DNA of 64,000 nucleotides, taken from the NCBI RefSeq assembly GCF_964204865.1, contig NC_135252.1, forward strand, positions 2,356,001 to 2,420,000. The letters are read 5' to 3'. Positions 1 through 13,578 of this stretch are shown in pieces. Within the stretch, counting starts at the first letter, position 1; each line of letters begins with the position of its first letter. The notes below the pieces were generated by a model. The model was not told the origin of the DNA, did no database searches, and worked only from the letters and a program-made list of their open reading frames with translations. The translations under genes and the position numbers were made by a program. The stretch is from Styela clava. Its lineage: Eukaryota > Chordata > Ascidiacea > Stolidobranchia > Styelidae.

Positions 1-407
1 GTTTGTTTTCTATTCGTGCGACATAATTTCTTTTGTTCCAACTCTTAGAATTTAAGGCAGGTTAGAAATTTCACTGAAACCTTGTCCAAGTAATTTTTTC
101 ACACAAAAGGCAATTTAAAGGCAAATGTAGTTGCGTAACTTTTGTGATGGAGCTAACGCAGGGTGTTCCAAACTCTGGCACTTACACAGTCGGCAGAACA
201 ATTTTAGGGCCCACCTAATCATTTGCAAATATTTTTTTTTATTGGCAGAACAATCTCACCCTTCAACCTCACACCCTTGGACCACCCTGACCTAACACAA
301 TAATGATATTATTGAAGTAAATTAATCTTTGAAGTTCTGTAATATTACCAAATGAGAATTGAGCACAATGATATTCCTCAAAAATTCAACGTTACACGCA
401 AATTTCG

Positions 408-746
408 TTAAATGGAAAAAGTCATAACATCAGATGGCGCAGCAGAGAAAATCTCATTTGTGTGGACAATGTCGGGCGCTTTCCAAGTTGGAAATGGCGC
501 TGATCGAGCATACGCAAATGGTAATTTAACTTTATGGAACCATTTTGTTATGCTCAACTTGATTTTTGCACGACACTTCTTACGATGAAGGGACGGAAAG
601 CCGTAGGCGTGATCCGAAACACAGATATGCCATTCCCAAGTAATCCTCGGAATCGTATTATTAACGAAATTGATTTTCTCACCTAAAAGCCGATGGTTCT
701 TCGTCACAGTTTCTACTAGCAACAATGCTTTGTTGACATTGTACAC
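408..746 (-). other. Unrecognised open frame, possible exon or repeat remnant
   Basis: An open frame of 112 codons on the minus strand. The translation has a basic middle part (RKKCRAKIKLSITKWFHKVK) and no domain that I recognise. I found no convincing splice sites or partner exons. It may be a chance frame or a fragment of a dispersed repeat. It is listed only because its composition is less AT-skewed than neighbouring frames. Confidence 0.15.
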
Positions 747-1304
747 AAAACGGAAAGATATAGCAGGTTTGCATTTGACAATTTTAAAAAACCATCCTGG
801 ACAAGAAGTGAACCTATTGATTGTAACAGATTGTTATGTTGCTGTTGTTTGTATTCGTGGTATTTTTCTTTATCCCCTTGCTATTATTGTTGTTGTGAAA
901 AATAATGTTTTTCTCTTCAACTTCGGGGCCAATTGCTTTAAAATTTTCAGTGGTTGAAGATTGTTGTTGTCGATGGAAAGCTATTACTCTTATTTAGTTC
1001 ATAAAATTCTGTGGGCTCTATGAAAATCTTTTTTTTTTTTATATGTGTGATGACGTCATGAAAATTAAAAATTACTCACCTTGTTGTGGCTCCGCGTTCA
1101 AGTTCGCTGCAATCTGGTGGTCAGTCGAAGTCGGAAAGACTACGGCACCGGTACTGTAAAAGATAAGATACTCGTACTTACTTTGGCTATCGTGTCCATA
1201 TATTTGAGCACTTCTGTCTTGGTCTTTTTATGATAAACTATCAGAAGTTTAATAACAAAAACTTAGAAAAGCTGATGTTGGGTATACAGCAGTTGGCCTG
1301 TTCA

Positions 1305-1327
1305 TGTTGTTGTTGTTGTTGTTGTTG
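1305..1327. repeat. (GTT)n microsatellite
   Basis: About eight perfect TTG/GTT triplets in a row, read directly from the sequence. The plus-strand frame across it would encode polycysteine, which is not credible as protein. Confidence 0.9.
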
Positions 1328-4300
1328 CAAATCTTGGGTTCGATCTCATATCAAGCTTCCCACTCAGAATATAACCAAATTGAAAGAACGTGCCGAACCT
1401 GAAAGGCTGAAGCACTTCACTTTCATAATAGGCTTACGTATAATCCATAGGACACACACCAAAAGCGATGTAATAGATAGAGCATGGAAAAACATACAGT
1501 AAAAAAATACATCTCAGATCGCACGGCAAGTTGGTATATTCAAAGTTCGATAACATAGCAGGTTGAACATTTGAAAGGCAAAAACATAACTGTAGTTGGT
1601 CACTCGATAAATTACGTGATGATGATTTCCTAAAATCCATTTGCAGTTTTTCAATAGGCAACATGGTTTTTAGAGTTTAGACAACATGAACAGTTTTGCA
1701 CCAAATTTGAGATAATGTAAACTATTGGATACACATTTTTGGCCATATTACAAAGGTCTATACCAGGTAACTTTTGTGCAGCTTAATATATCTGCCATGT
1801 TAGTGTCATAAATTTGAGATCCTGAATACAGTCCCAAAGTATAAAAATAGTAATATCCTATTTTTGTACAATCAATTTTCCAAATATGGAATGTGAGCCT
1901 TCATTGTGCGTGACACAACACTCGAGCAATGTAGGTTTGTTTCTGCTATATCATGACACGAACAAGTTCAGATAGATTGATACCTGGCCAATTAAATTTC
2001 TTAAGCAATCCAACTTCGTCTTTTTGTTTGCTTTACATAGCTTCAGAGCCAGACGTCTCAAAGTAAAAAAACAGAACGTGTGGATTATAATTATTTCGAT
2101 ACGTAGTTAGTTAATTATGTCTGTCTTCATAAATTGGCAGATGACGTCTCGTGTGAATGTCGGAGTGTCCAACCACATATTTGGTGAATGGTACATATAG
2201 ATGTAAAACAATTAAATGTACTAAATACTAGATAGCTTTTCAATTCAAGGATACTAACCATAGACCTTATTAATAATAATCCAAAAAAATTAACGTTCAA
2301 CGCATTGTTCGATCCTTACCTTATAAGTATGCGACTATAAAATGAAACAGTTGGACAAGCTCATAGGTGCCCTATTTATTCTGGCAAATTTGTCTATAAT
2401 CTGAAAATATTAGTTATTGTATAGGATCTTCTAAAATTGTGCATTTTATAGTTAACTTAGTATAGTCCACCATACCGTCAATTTAAGAACGATTTCTATA
2501 AAAATGAATCTGAAGCCCATTTAACAGCAAATGCATATTTAATGTTTACTAACATCTAAATTTCACTCTTACTTTGAAATCTTTCACTGTTTCAACCGCA
2601 ACTCGTGTGTAACTCAGTGAAGAGGATTTCGTAACCGTGATTAAGGAATTTCATTTACAGCATTGTTTCATTAATTAAATTGCCATACAATTTGACTCAT
2701 CTAGAAAGCATATTATTATACTAGAAATTTTTACAAAAGAAAGTTTTCAAGTCACGAGTAGTTGTATTTTTTTACCGTAATGTTAGTAATAAAAATTGTT
2801 TCTCACGGTGAACAAGCTCAATCATTGTAACAAAAAAATGTGAACGATTTTTGCGAGCTGTTATTAAAAAAATATCTCGCAAACGATGAAAATTTTATAG
2901 AATTCACTAATGTATACTGTGAATCGCAATTATAAATCTGGGTAACCTCTTGCAACCTTTAGTAGTTGCGCTTAAAAACGATTTTATTCGAAATTGTTTT
3001 TATTGGGTAAATGCCAAATTATTTGAAAATAACTCAATCTCAATGACTCAAATAGCTTTTATACTGAATTGCATAAACGTAAACACCCAAAATTTCGCAA
3101 CTCTCTTGTAAGTATATCCATGAATCTGATAAGACTGAAGTGCACGCATGCATAATCTCATGAATATATACTATCCATACATGAAATTGTATTACGAAAT
3201 TGACTGGGCCAGATTATGTTGGTATTTCGGAAATACTGTTTTTCGTGAAAGAGGTTGGAATGTCGAAATAAAAACCTTATTTCGAAATTATTCACACATT
3301 AAATGAAGAACGGCTTTTTATTTGGAAAATTTTATCAACTGTTCAAGCTCAGGTAACCCGATTTTCTAGCCCAGACTGACAACTCTCTTATTTTGTTTGT
3401 TTCACTGATGTTTATAGAACAATTTAATAAAATGTTGCAATCGTATTTTTCCACCATGAAGTGAGTTACCTCAAGTCAACACAATTAATAAATTTCAATA
3501 TGGTAAGGTATCATAATTGAAAAATAAAACCGGAGAATGTTGCTAGAAAAGACAGGTTCATCATTATGAAAAGTAATTTCCTAAAATTGAATGTTTGCCA
3601 AACATTGCGGTAATTTCATTGGGGTTAATTGCCGTGTGAACGACAATTATTTGGAACAAAAATAATAAATTTATATAGCAAAGAACTTGTAGTTGTTTCG
3701 ATGGAATTGTCTCACAAATAAAGAAAGGTATTTATAGTATTTTTATACATTATATCTCAATAATAGCTTGTTTCTTACTAGTTGAATTAATAGTCTAACG
3801 CATTTTATTCGGTTCACCGGCAATAACTTTTTACCGGCGGAAAAGGAGTTTAATCTCGCAATGCGTTCAAATTGATGACTGTGATACGGTAGTATGTTTT
3901 GCGCTTTTTTTCTAGAATGTCAGGTTTGGAATTCCCAGCGACAATATCAAGCTGTTCAGAAGAAGCTGAAGTATAAAAACAAATAGCGGATTTAAAAACC
4001 AATTAACTTGTAAGAAATTAAGAGGTTTTTAGCAAAATTGTGGTTTATGAATGTAAGCAATTCAAAATTAAATGGATGTTTATAAAACAATAATTGATTG
4101 TGAATTCATTTTCGTCAAATTTAAATTTGTCTGAATCATTCCTAATTTTTGTCACAGTCATGCTTGGCAAATATCTGTTTAAATTGTTAATAGTAATTTC
4201 GTTGTTCATTGTATCGGTCGGTCACATGAACTTTCTTATGCTGTGGTATAGATTTCATACAATAAAGGAATATAAATTGGTGTATTGATTATCCTAAATA

Positions 4301-7300
4301 TTCACTTCGCATAGGATTAAAATATTTTGCATTCTAAAATGATATTTTTGGTAACAAATTGAGAGATTATTCATATTCTATAAAGCAAAAATAATAAAGG
4401 GTCAAATTTAGTTTTTCTCATTCTGCTTTTTCAGCATAGTTCTTAAAAGATTTTTAATATTTTATGAAATCAAAAAACTTCAAAAGTGTGCAAGACACTA
4501 TAATTAAACTAAGATGTGATAACTATATATCATAATTGCAATTAATTCCTCATAATTAAAATATTAAACTAATAAATCAAGTTTCTTAAGCGGAATTGAG
4601 TTTCTTTAGTAAATTATCCAACGTTAACTATCTTTGTACTGATATGCAATACTTTTTCCCATAAAAGCATAGATTCCATTTAAAAGTAAAATAATATCTC
4701 GCCCCCTACAACATCGCCAAAATTATTATTTGTGTGACCGGAAAAATTTTGAACGTAAGACTTCCAAAATTATCACTGCTATTTCGTATCACAAGTAAAA
4801 CGGAGGGCTTCAAAATTGAATTCAAAATCACCTTGTATTCAGTGAAGTTTTATATATTATATTAGCCTTTCTCGGTGTGAATGAGATATCAGGGGACCCA
4901 CAATTTTAGGAGTGATAATTATTAAATATATAAACATCATCCAAACGTCCTTTGTCCGTACAATCAAAGGTGATATACAAGCATAAAATGTTTCTCGATC
5001 ATTGAAATCATTCCCAGTTTTATAAGGAGATTTATAAAAACATCTTTTCATTGGATCACATTCAATTTTAATGCAGATGTCACTTGTAGTCAATGTATAT
5101 GAGAACGGAGTGTAAAGGTTGAAGTGCAACATTTCAAATTGTGGGCTAGTCCTCACTTGTGCGAATTATTTTATAATTGATCTGCTCTAGATCAAATTCA
5201 AAAACAAATTTTAATACAAACAACCAGATAACATTAGATTCTAAAAATATATCGACAGTCTATTAATAATTATAGTACGATTGTATAAGTTCCGTGACAT
5301 TAACGCGAAATTCTATACATTTCAGGAATTTTCGTCATCATAATTGAGGGAGCTTGAATATAAAACAATAGGATGTCACGGATTAGTTGCAACCGAACAC
5401 TGATATAGAATAGCTTTAATTAACCCCTTGCCAATTAAATTTTAATTTGTATCCTGCCACATACCACGTGAAGCAGTGATATCGTAACGGGCGATTTACT
5501 TTGTTCAAAATAGAAATCATAGAAAATAATTATAGACGATGATTTTCCGGAGGCGTTCGGTCATCAAGACTAATTTAAGTGTTTTTGATTTTTATTTAAT
5601 ATTTAGACACCAGCATGAGGCGTTTTTCCTCTTGAAAGGGCTCATTTGCCAATTCCCTTTCATCGAGTAATGTGACAAAATGCGTTTGGTGTCTCCTAAA
5701 CAGTCTGAGATTTTTTGTAAAACAGTCGTGGTTTCCAGCTAATGATACTGCTTTGTAAATGATCAGTCATGCATTAGCATTAGCGTTAAATTTTCTCGAT
5801 AAAATTCCAAAACAGGTTACCATATTGCAAAGCATGGATGTTCTCATGCCTCGTTTAAAACTCAATGTACAAATAATAATGCGTCAAACATCTGCCCCAA
5901 ATCTGCGAACTACAGCTAAAATTAGTAATCCAAGAATATGATTTGTTGGGAAAGATTTGCAATAAATTCCTTATCAATATCATAATTCGAAGATTTAAAC
6001 TAAACTCGATTGCTTAAAACCTCACTCGTACCAATGGTAATAAATGACTCATGGTGAATGATGCTTGAGTAGAGTGCGAATACAATCATATAATACATTA
6101 TTAACTTCAATTGTAAGAAAACAAACATCGAATAACAACGTTAGCCCTATGAAAAAAGTCCCAGAAGAATTATATGTGCTAAATTGACAAAATGAAGCAT
6201 TTTGAAATTTTAATAAGGTTTATCCTGTCATTACATCATTGTTTGCTATATTTGAATATTCCCCGATATATATTTCACGCACGATGTATTCTGTTATCGT
6301 ACACGATTCATACGGAAAAAACATGATAATTCGATTATTCCAACCAAGACAAATCATTTTGCAAAATTCCTTTCCGGTCGTCTCGTCGAACGTAAAATTG
6401 CGTGAGTCGGAGACGCACAGAAAACGCAAAACGTGAAACCACCAAATATGATAAATCGTTTTCGTGTTCGGATAAACAACTTTTATTTTCTTCAATCCTT
6501 TTACAAAGGGTTCAACAATTTTACTTCGTCTTAAAAAAGTAACGTGAAGAGTAAATATTTGAAAGAGAACTTCAATAAATTTCACTACTTTCGAGATCAT
6601 TAAATTAAACATTGCGCAGGTGCGACCAGCAACTGTATATTATTTTGCAATGAAGACTTGACATTAATAGTCCATAGTGTACTCAAATTGCTTAGGTTAA
6701 AGAAGCAAAGTATAAAGTCTTTTGTATTTTCAAATGGCTGTGTAATTGTTGATATAAAATAATTCAAAATCAAGTTTGCACGCAATCACAATAAAAGAGA
6801 ATAGTATGATGTAACCCAAACAAATATGTTATAAATTTTTATTACCCTAGTTTTATCAGCAACTTATAACAAGTGTCAAAATATTATTTCAATATTTTTC
6901 CAATGCGGACAAAAAGAGATATACATTAATAAATTTATTTCATACAAAGAAAGTGACGAAATGAATATAAAAATTTGTTATATTCACCCCATACCTAATA
7001 TTAACTTTATTTTACAATGTGATCTTGTAACTTTATAATAGTGTTTTAATTGAAGTATTCCTTAAAACTCTTTTGTAAGAAACATAGCAACAGTCAATAA
7101 TTTTATATTTTATAGGAGTCTAGGCGCCGTGCCACATTTTTGTGTGTTTGAACTTGAAACCAACGTACTTGCGACGCCATCGTAAATTTCATTATAAACC
7201 TTATTGGGCAAGTTTGGAGGAAGTTTATCAAGCTACTGGGAAATTGAAACATTGCGCCAAAAGTGCAATTCATGTCGCCGTAAAGCATTTTGATGGAACT

Positions 7301-10300
7301 AAAAGTTGTGTGTCGTTTATAGAGCAATACTATAGAATAAGTTCCAGAGTTGATTGTAGCTCGCCTTCCTTTGCCAGCCGTCGTGACCGCACTCACTCGC
7401 GCGAAAGATATAAGCCCGGTAGAAAATATTTGCATCCCGGTGCCACGCAAAAACGAGTTCAATGTACACGAAATAGAACGACAACAAAATGGTATTTTGA
7501 CAGTCTAAAACTCTAAAAAAAAACATGAATACAAAAAAAAAACAGATGATATATGCCAGTGGTTTGGTTCTCAAACTAATTCCGAGTGTGTCGCGAAATA
7601 TCAATTCATTTGTTAATAAATTGTTTCTCACCTAAATTACCGTATTTAGTAATAAAACGATGAAAATCGTGAAGATTAATTTTGAGAGAGAAATACAACT
7701 CTCGGATGTCAATGGCGTTATAATAGTTTATATGAACAAAAACAGGCTCACATTTAGCATCGATTAAACGTACATGAAATGTAAAACTATTACTTGTCGT
7801 AAATTAATGTTAATCAATTCAATTTATTTTATTGTCCTTCAAATTCGGTAACAACACGGCGGTTATCTTCAATCTATATTTAATCACTTTATTTACAGGT
7901 ATCAATTCTCACGCTAAGATGGACATCAAAGTCTCGTGTATATATTTCAGGCAGAACTGTGAGTCGGTGAAAGATGTTGAAGTCAACATGGAGCAAATGC
8001 TCAACACAAATTAATTTGTCTTACTCCTATCTTTTGCGTAGAATTTGATCTTCCGTATCACAGTTTTTAAATTACGGTTCCTATTATAAGCGAACAATAT
8101 TATCATTACTGACCCCGGGATGGGTATATTTATGAAGCTGATAGTTTACTTTTTTATTCTTTTATCTTTCTATCGTTCCTGCGTTATTTTCGTAGTAAAC
8201 AATAAATAAACGAGAGCCGTGGGTATATTCCCGCGAATTCAAGCAATTCTTTTAGCGACTCGCGATGCGTTCTGCTACATATCTTAGTTAATGAGGAGAT
8301 AAGCGTCATTATCAGGGCCAACTTAAAGAGATAACCTATCCCGAACATAATCAAAATTTTCGCGGTGTTGCTTGCGTTAATGTGATAACGCGCAAAATAA
8401 TATAGTTTTGAACGCGAAATCGCGATGCGCTTACCCAAAACGTAGAACACTTTTATAAAGAACATTTTTAAACGGGGGAGTGTCACAACCTGCGAAAAAA
8501 CTGCGCCCTGCATATACATTCATTCTACAAGCATGCCCGCGTGCAAACAACAAAGCGTAATAAACAAAAACATCACAAAAGAGCATAATGCAGTGGTGGC
8601 ACGTGTCAGTAAGCTATGTAAAAATATACTCCAGGTGTGAATGAATTTATGTCACGTAATAATCGTTTCTCCGAGAAATTCTTAGAAAAATATAATAATG
8701 AGATGCTAGTTATCTAACACTAATTAATGCAAAAACACTATATACAGCATTCATAATATTTGTACAAGCAGTGTACATATGGTTACAAAAGAACTAATCG
8801 CATTCAAATTTTAAATCTTGAATATAAAGAATTGCCTTTTGTTAATATTTTTCTAAGTCCTACTGAACCCGATAGTTTCTTAAGATTTTAGATTACCTTC
8901 GAAGATATCGGTTTATATGAATCTACATTCTTATACTTACATGAATGAATGAACAGGGAGTGAAATAAATCGCTATACATCTACTAACGTTAAACGGTGT
9001 GGTAATGTAAACAAACTATTTGATAACCTATTGGGTTTAGTATAAGATATTTTTTGATTTCTTTACTTTACCATTTCCTGCATAACTTATTTTGGCAGTA
9101 CTACTATAATAATACGGAAACAGTGTTACACAGTTACTTTGCATTGCCTTTTTAATATGTACTGCTCACTGCAACCAAAGTTGTAAAGATGTAAAGTACA
9201 GTACACAATTCAGGTCATCAAGTTATAAATTGTACGCAAATTTCAGTAATATGTGCGAATTATGTTTAGGTATAAAGAATAATATATCATGTTCTGCTTA
9301 CATGGCATGTTTACACTGGCGCTGTCTTAAGAAGTAAAATCATTTCTACATACTGGTGTGAACCACCACATCCGTGTAATTGAATTCTCGTATTTACTTT
9401 AGGCGTGAAGCGCCATGGTAACCAATGACGTAAGTCATATTTTGCGCTAAATTTAAGGAACCGGATTCTAACCTGGATTAAACCTCAAGTTGGTCGTTCT
9501 TCAAGCATGGATAGCGTGTGGGCATGACTTTATGTCGCAATCCGTAAACTGCCTGACCCAGGACGAAGTACGCATTCAGCGGACAACAGAATGTCTTTAG
9601 ATAAAACTATCACCAATTTTTAGTGAATGCTAATGTAAAATTTGGGTACAGAAGGTCAATATGCATAGATTGATGCTGCGTGAGAAAAAAAACAAACGAA
9701 AGAATTACATGGAAAGTAATAGATTATAACTTATTGTTAATTTGGATAAATTTATGTTTTTTGGATCGAATCCAGCAAAATAGTTATACGATTTTGTAGT
9801 TAGTGAGTTGCATAAAGATGGATGTGCAGTATGCTAAAAATGTAACAAACCTGGGGATCTGTTGGCGACTCTCAACCTCGCGAGAGGATGTTTCTTTTTT
9901 CATTCATTTATTGAAAATTTTAATTACAAATATTTTATATTCGTTTTGTTCATTGTGCATTCATTCAAAAAAGAGCCTCAAAATAGTCCAGAAATAACAA
10001 ATAACATCGAATTTTTCATATTCGTTTTTCATATTTATAAAGTCACTGCGGATTGTTGTTGATTTTTATCAGATCAGATCGAAAATAGCGAATCATCATG
10101 AATATAGCCATTAGATCCTTATTAAAAGCGAGCGTGATATTACGACGACAACTGAAATAATAAATTACTACACGAGAACGCCTCTGCATCACGAACCGCA
10201 TATATTCATATAATATGGGAAAATATACGGATACGAGGTTGCCTACAAAAATTGCATATGTATTGCGCAACTATTGTAGTTCAGTGGGTATGATTGTTTT

Positions 10301-10616
10301 GAAATAAATGCAAAGTGGAAAAATGATTGGATTTACTGGCATCTCGAAACCTTCTCCGTTCAGGTAAAGGGAGATTATTTAGGAATATTTTGCATTGAAA
10401 TAATGACAATCGATGTAGGTTGCGATCTATGCGCTGCATAGAATCAGGGTAGGTTTACAAAATAATTCAGATTCAAAATCAAACATAGGCGTTTCTCCCA
10501 TTGTCACGCCGTGAGATCTAGGGATCACGGTAGCTCATGATGAACGTATTAACATATTTGAAAACCTTAGCATAAGTTCAATGAGATTTGATTTATTGAT
10601 TGGCATGCACCTACAC

Positions 10617-11144
10617 CAGCGGTTCCCAAAGAGTGCGCCGCTTAAAGCGCCGCAAAAAGTAACAGAATTGTGTTAAACATAACTAAAATATGATTGAATA
10701 TTTTACATATTGTATTTATTATAAATGTTTTATTGTTTTCATTTCAAATGCTTCGTAGATGGATCTATAAATTCATTTTACCTTTCTATGTCGTTTACCT
10801 TCTGTTACGTAGTTCTGCCCCTACTGTTACGTAATAATAGAGGTAGGCACTATCTGCTTCAATTTCGCGAACTGCAATTTATTTATATGCTGAACCGAGT
10901 TTAGCGAACATGAGAGATTTTATCGGCATTTCAAAGAAAAATCGGGCAGAGATGGGGAAGAATAGAAAGTTGACCTTTTGCCTTTATTTCTTAGGCTTAT
11001 ATGTTGACAAACTTTAAAATTCATAAAGTACCCAATAACGATAAAAAAATTAAGTTTTATTTAAAAACAGTATTTCTATTTGCGCCGCGATTTTTTTCCC
11101 CTAATTATTTGGCGCCTCACGAACAAAAAGTTTGAGAACCGCCG
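10617..11144. mobile_element. Short nonautonomous hAT-type element (528 bp)
   Basis: The left end reads cagcggttcccaaagagtgc and the right end, on the other strand, begins cggcggttctcaaac. These are imperfect terminal inverted repeats of the CAGNGGTTCTCAAA type known from hAT/Charlie transposons. The flanking 8-mers acctacac (10609-10616) and gcctacac (11145-11152) match at seven of eight positions, as expected for an old hAT target duplication. The interior has no long coding frame, so the element would have needed a transposase from elsewhere. Confidence 0.85.
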
Positions 11145-11152
11145 GCCTACAC

Positions 11153-13578
11153 ATTTCAACTGCATGTTTTGTTGTTTGTTCCCTTCCCCGTTCGTTCCCT
11201 TACACTCTCACAGCACTATTATTGAAAACTTCTCATTAAATCACTTTTTCTTATTTCAATTACACGGGAGACTGGCTCAATTTTGTAGGATGAACAACTC
11301 CTGCTAATAAAAAAAATACACTAATATTCAAGCCGAGAATATTCTTATTATTACATCAACTAAAGCAAGATAAGAAGAACCCATGAAATAGGGTTCCAAT
11401 TCTGCATTACAGGGTAAATGAAGTTTCTATGTTTTCGTTTGCAACAAGTTAAAAGGTTTTGAGTATGATAGCAGCTTATTAGTATCGCCGCTTAGAATTA
11501 GGTTGTTTCGGAAATGATATACGAAAATGTTGTAACGCTTCATTCAAATACACTTGTAGTAAGATGTGGATTAGAGAATAAATACAATAGTCGAAACTGA
11601 GTGAATACTATCATTGCAGATGATTACATATTGTGGTAGTAGTTAATCCACAAGACTGTTGATAACAAAATAAATTCTTATCAAATTGATACTATTAATA
11701 ACAAGTAATGATAAACACCTTTTATTTACGTTGTCCTAATTTATCATAAATTTATGACGTTGCTTGATATTTACTGACTAATACTAGTACTAATGCTTTG
11801 TATAATATTAGATCATATGCGATCAGAATATGTTACACAATTTCGTTTGTCGACCACGTATTGGAGTATATATTGAAATATGTCAGCGGTATCTCTGTTG
11901 TACCTACTGTTAATGTGTATTTTAGGAGATACGCCAGTATGGTTGATATATTTAACACCGTCTAAATGCCTGTACTTCAGTTACCGATATAAAGTCAGTT
12001 GTAAGTATGTCGAAAGTTTTTTATTGTCGTATTCAATTGATTGGTGTAAATAGTGATGATATTTTTTCTTCAATTTATTAAAGTGGTTGGTGTTCGAGCA
12101 TTTGAATTTAACTTGAACCTTGACAGCAAATAAGTCAAAAAGTGTGAAGCGTGTAGTCAACAAATTGTTTTTATTTTCATGGCTACTTTGTATATGAGAA
12201 CTCGCATATTGTTTCACCACTTAGAGTTTAGTCTGAGCCTCAGACACTAGTTAGATTTCAAACTCAAGATATCTGCGATGCAAATAAAATATGCGGTTTC
12301 AAAAACCAGTCGGTGAACGTCGCGCCCACGCATCGACAAACTTATGCGTGTTTTTGATATTTGTACTTTCACTTTCAATAACTTGATCATCAGCAGTCAT
12401 GGTGTTGACATTAATTAAATCTGGTCACTTCGATTCTTTTTCTTTCTTTTAATATAGAATGGATAATATAGCATAGACGTAGTCTGTTTACTGTATTCAA
12501 AAAAAATTAAAATGAACCCGACGCATCCGAGGTTATTACAGCGAAAGTAATCCGATTTTTATGAAATTACCTCTTGTATTGGATTTCGAGTTCTCTCCAT
12601 CTGAACAATATTAAAAATGAACGAATGTGTTTCCTTATTCAAAATACGCGAAAACTGATAAGTCTAAGGTTTTGATTTATTTAATAACTAGATGAAAGTA
12701 CTGATGTGCTAAAGCATATTCTATATACTCTTAGTATGTTTGCAAAAATTGGTATTTCTTTGAAAGATTTTAAATTATCCATTATGAATGTCAATATATA
12801 CTTCTATAATAGTTATATAAAATAATGTTGTAATGGATATAGAAGTTGTAAATATTACAAATATTGTGGGATTAATTCGCAGTTTAGACTGGATTCAAAC
12901 TGAAACTGATTTTAAAGTTATTACATTATTAAGCAAGTTGATATTTTTATTCTCCAAGTAACGTCAATGTTCAAAGAAACCAAAAAATAGTTTGTGGTGT
13001 TTTACAAGCACGTTTCTAAGAATATCTACTTTTGCACCAACTTATGCCAATCTGAATGAGATGGTGATTCTTAACCTACGAAATATGTTATACTTGGCTC
13101 ATTAACCATTATGTTATTGTGCACATAATAAGATTTTTATTTTATTATAGTATGGTTTATCATGAATATAGTCCGTTTTAAATATATTTTCATTTTATAA
13201 AAAAAACTTTATTTTTAGGATTTTCATGCTTGAAACATTCCAATATTAAATATCAAGTTGTCTTCGCGGATATCATGACCGAAATTTTTTTGTTTACTAT
13301 AAGCCATTGAAATTAAATATGAAGCTGTCATAGCATGTTCTGCTATATTACGGCAACTATAGAATTTGAAATTCTTTTTAATCATTAAAATAATTAAAAT
13401 TTAAGAATTTGTTTTGTCATATGACTGATACAACGTAACCTCTGTAAAGGTGTAATTAATCTTGTTTTCGGTATGCAGAAATTTTAATTACGCTAGAATA
13501 GCACGAACGACCGAGACAGCACGGATTAGTAGAATAATTTGACACTGCCGCTGGGTTTATAAGCCCGTGCGTGGATTT
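11153..13578. other. Intergenic, no supported feature
   Basis: AT-rich sequence upstream of the EF-hand gene. It contains short open frames only (for example 11981-12220 on the minus strand), with no recognisable product. It could hold the promoter and untranslated leader of the gene that starts near 13.58 kb. A possible 3' splice acceptor, tttcggtatgcag, lies near 13465-13480. Confidence 0.4.

Larger units (their letters stand above)
1..10616. other. Long stretch with no supported gene
   Basis: AT-rich sequence with only scattered short open frames. None has a recognisable domain, and none can be joined to a neighbour by convincing splice sites. The longest are at 408-746 (-), 6220-6612 (-), 7142-7516 (+) and 8184-8519 (-). 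A (GTT)n run lies at 1305-1327. The segment near 1190-1230 shares the phrase gtgtccatatatttgagca with the repeat family at 19.7-20.5 kb. Untranslated exons, enhancers or small exons of a gene outside the window could be hidden here. Confidence 0.5.

Noticed and set aside
1230..1502. Open frame with eight consecutive Cys
   Set aside because: The cysteines are translated from a (GTT)n microsatellite; no other protein feature is present.
7103..7516. Pair of overlapping open frames on opposite strands
   Set aside because: Neither translation has a recognised motif, and the two frames mirror each other, as often happens by chance. No splice partner was found.
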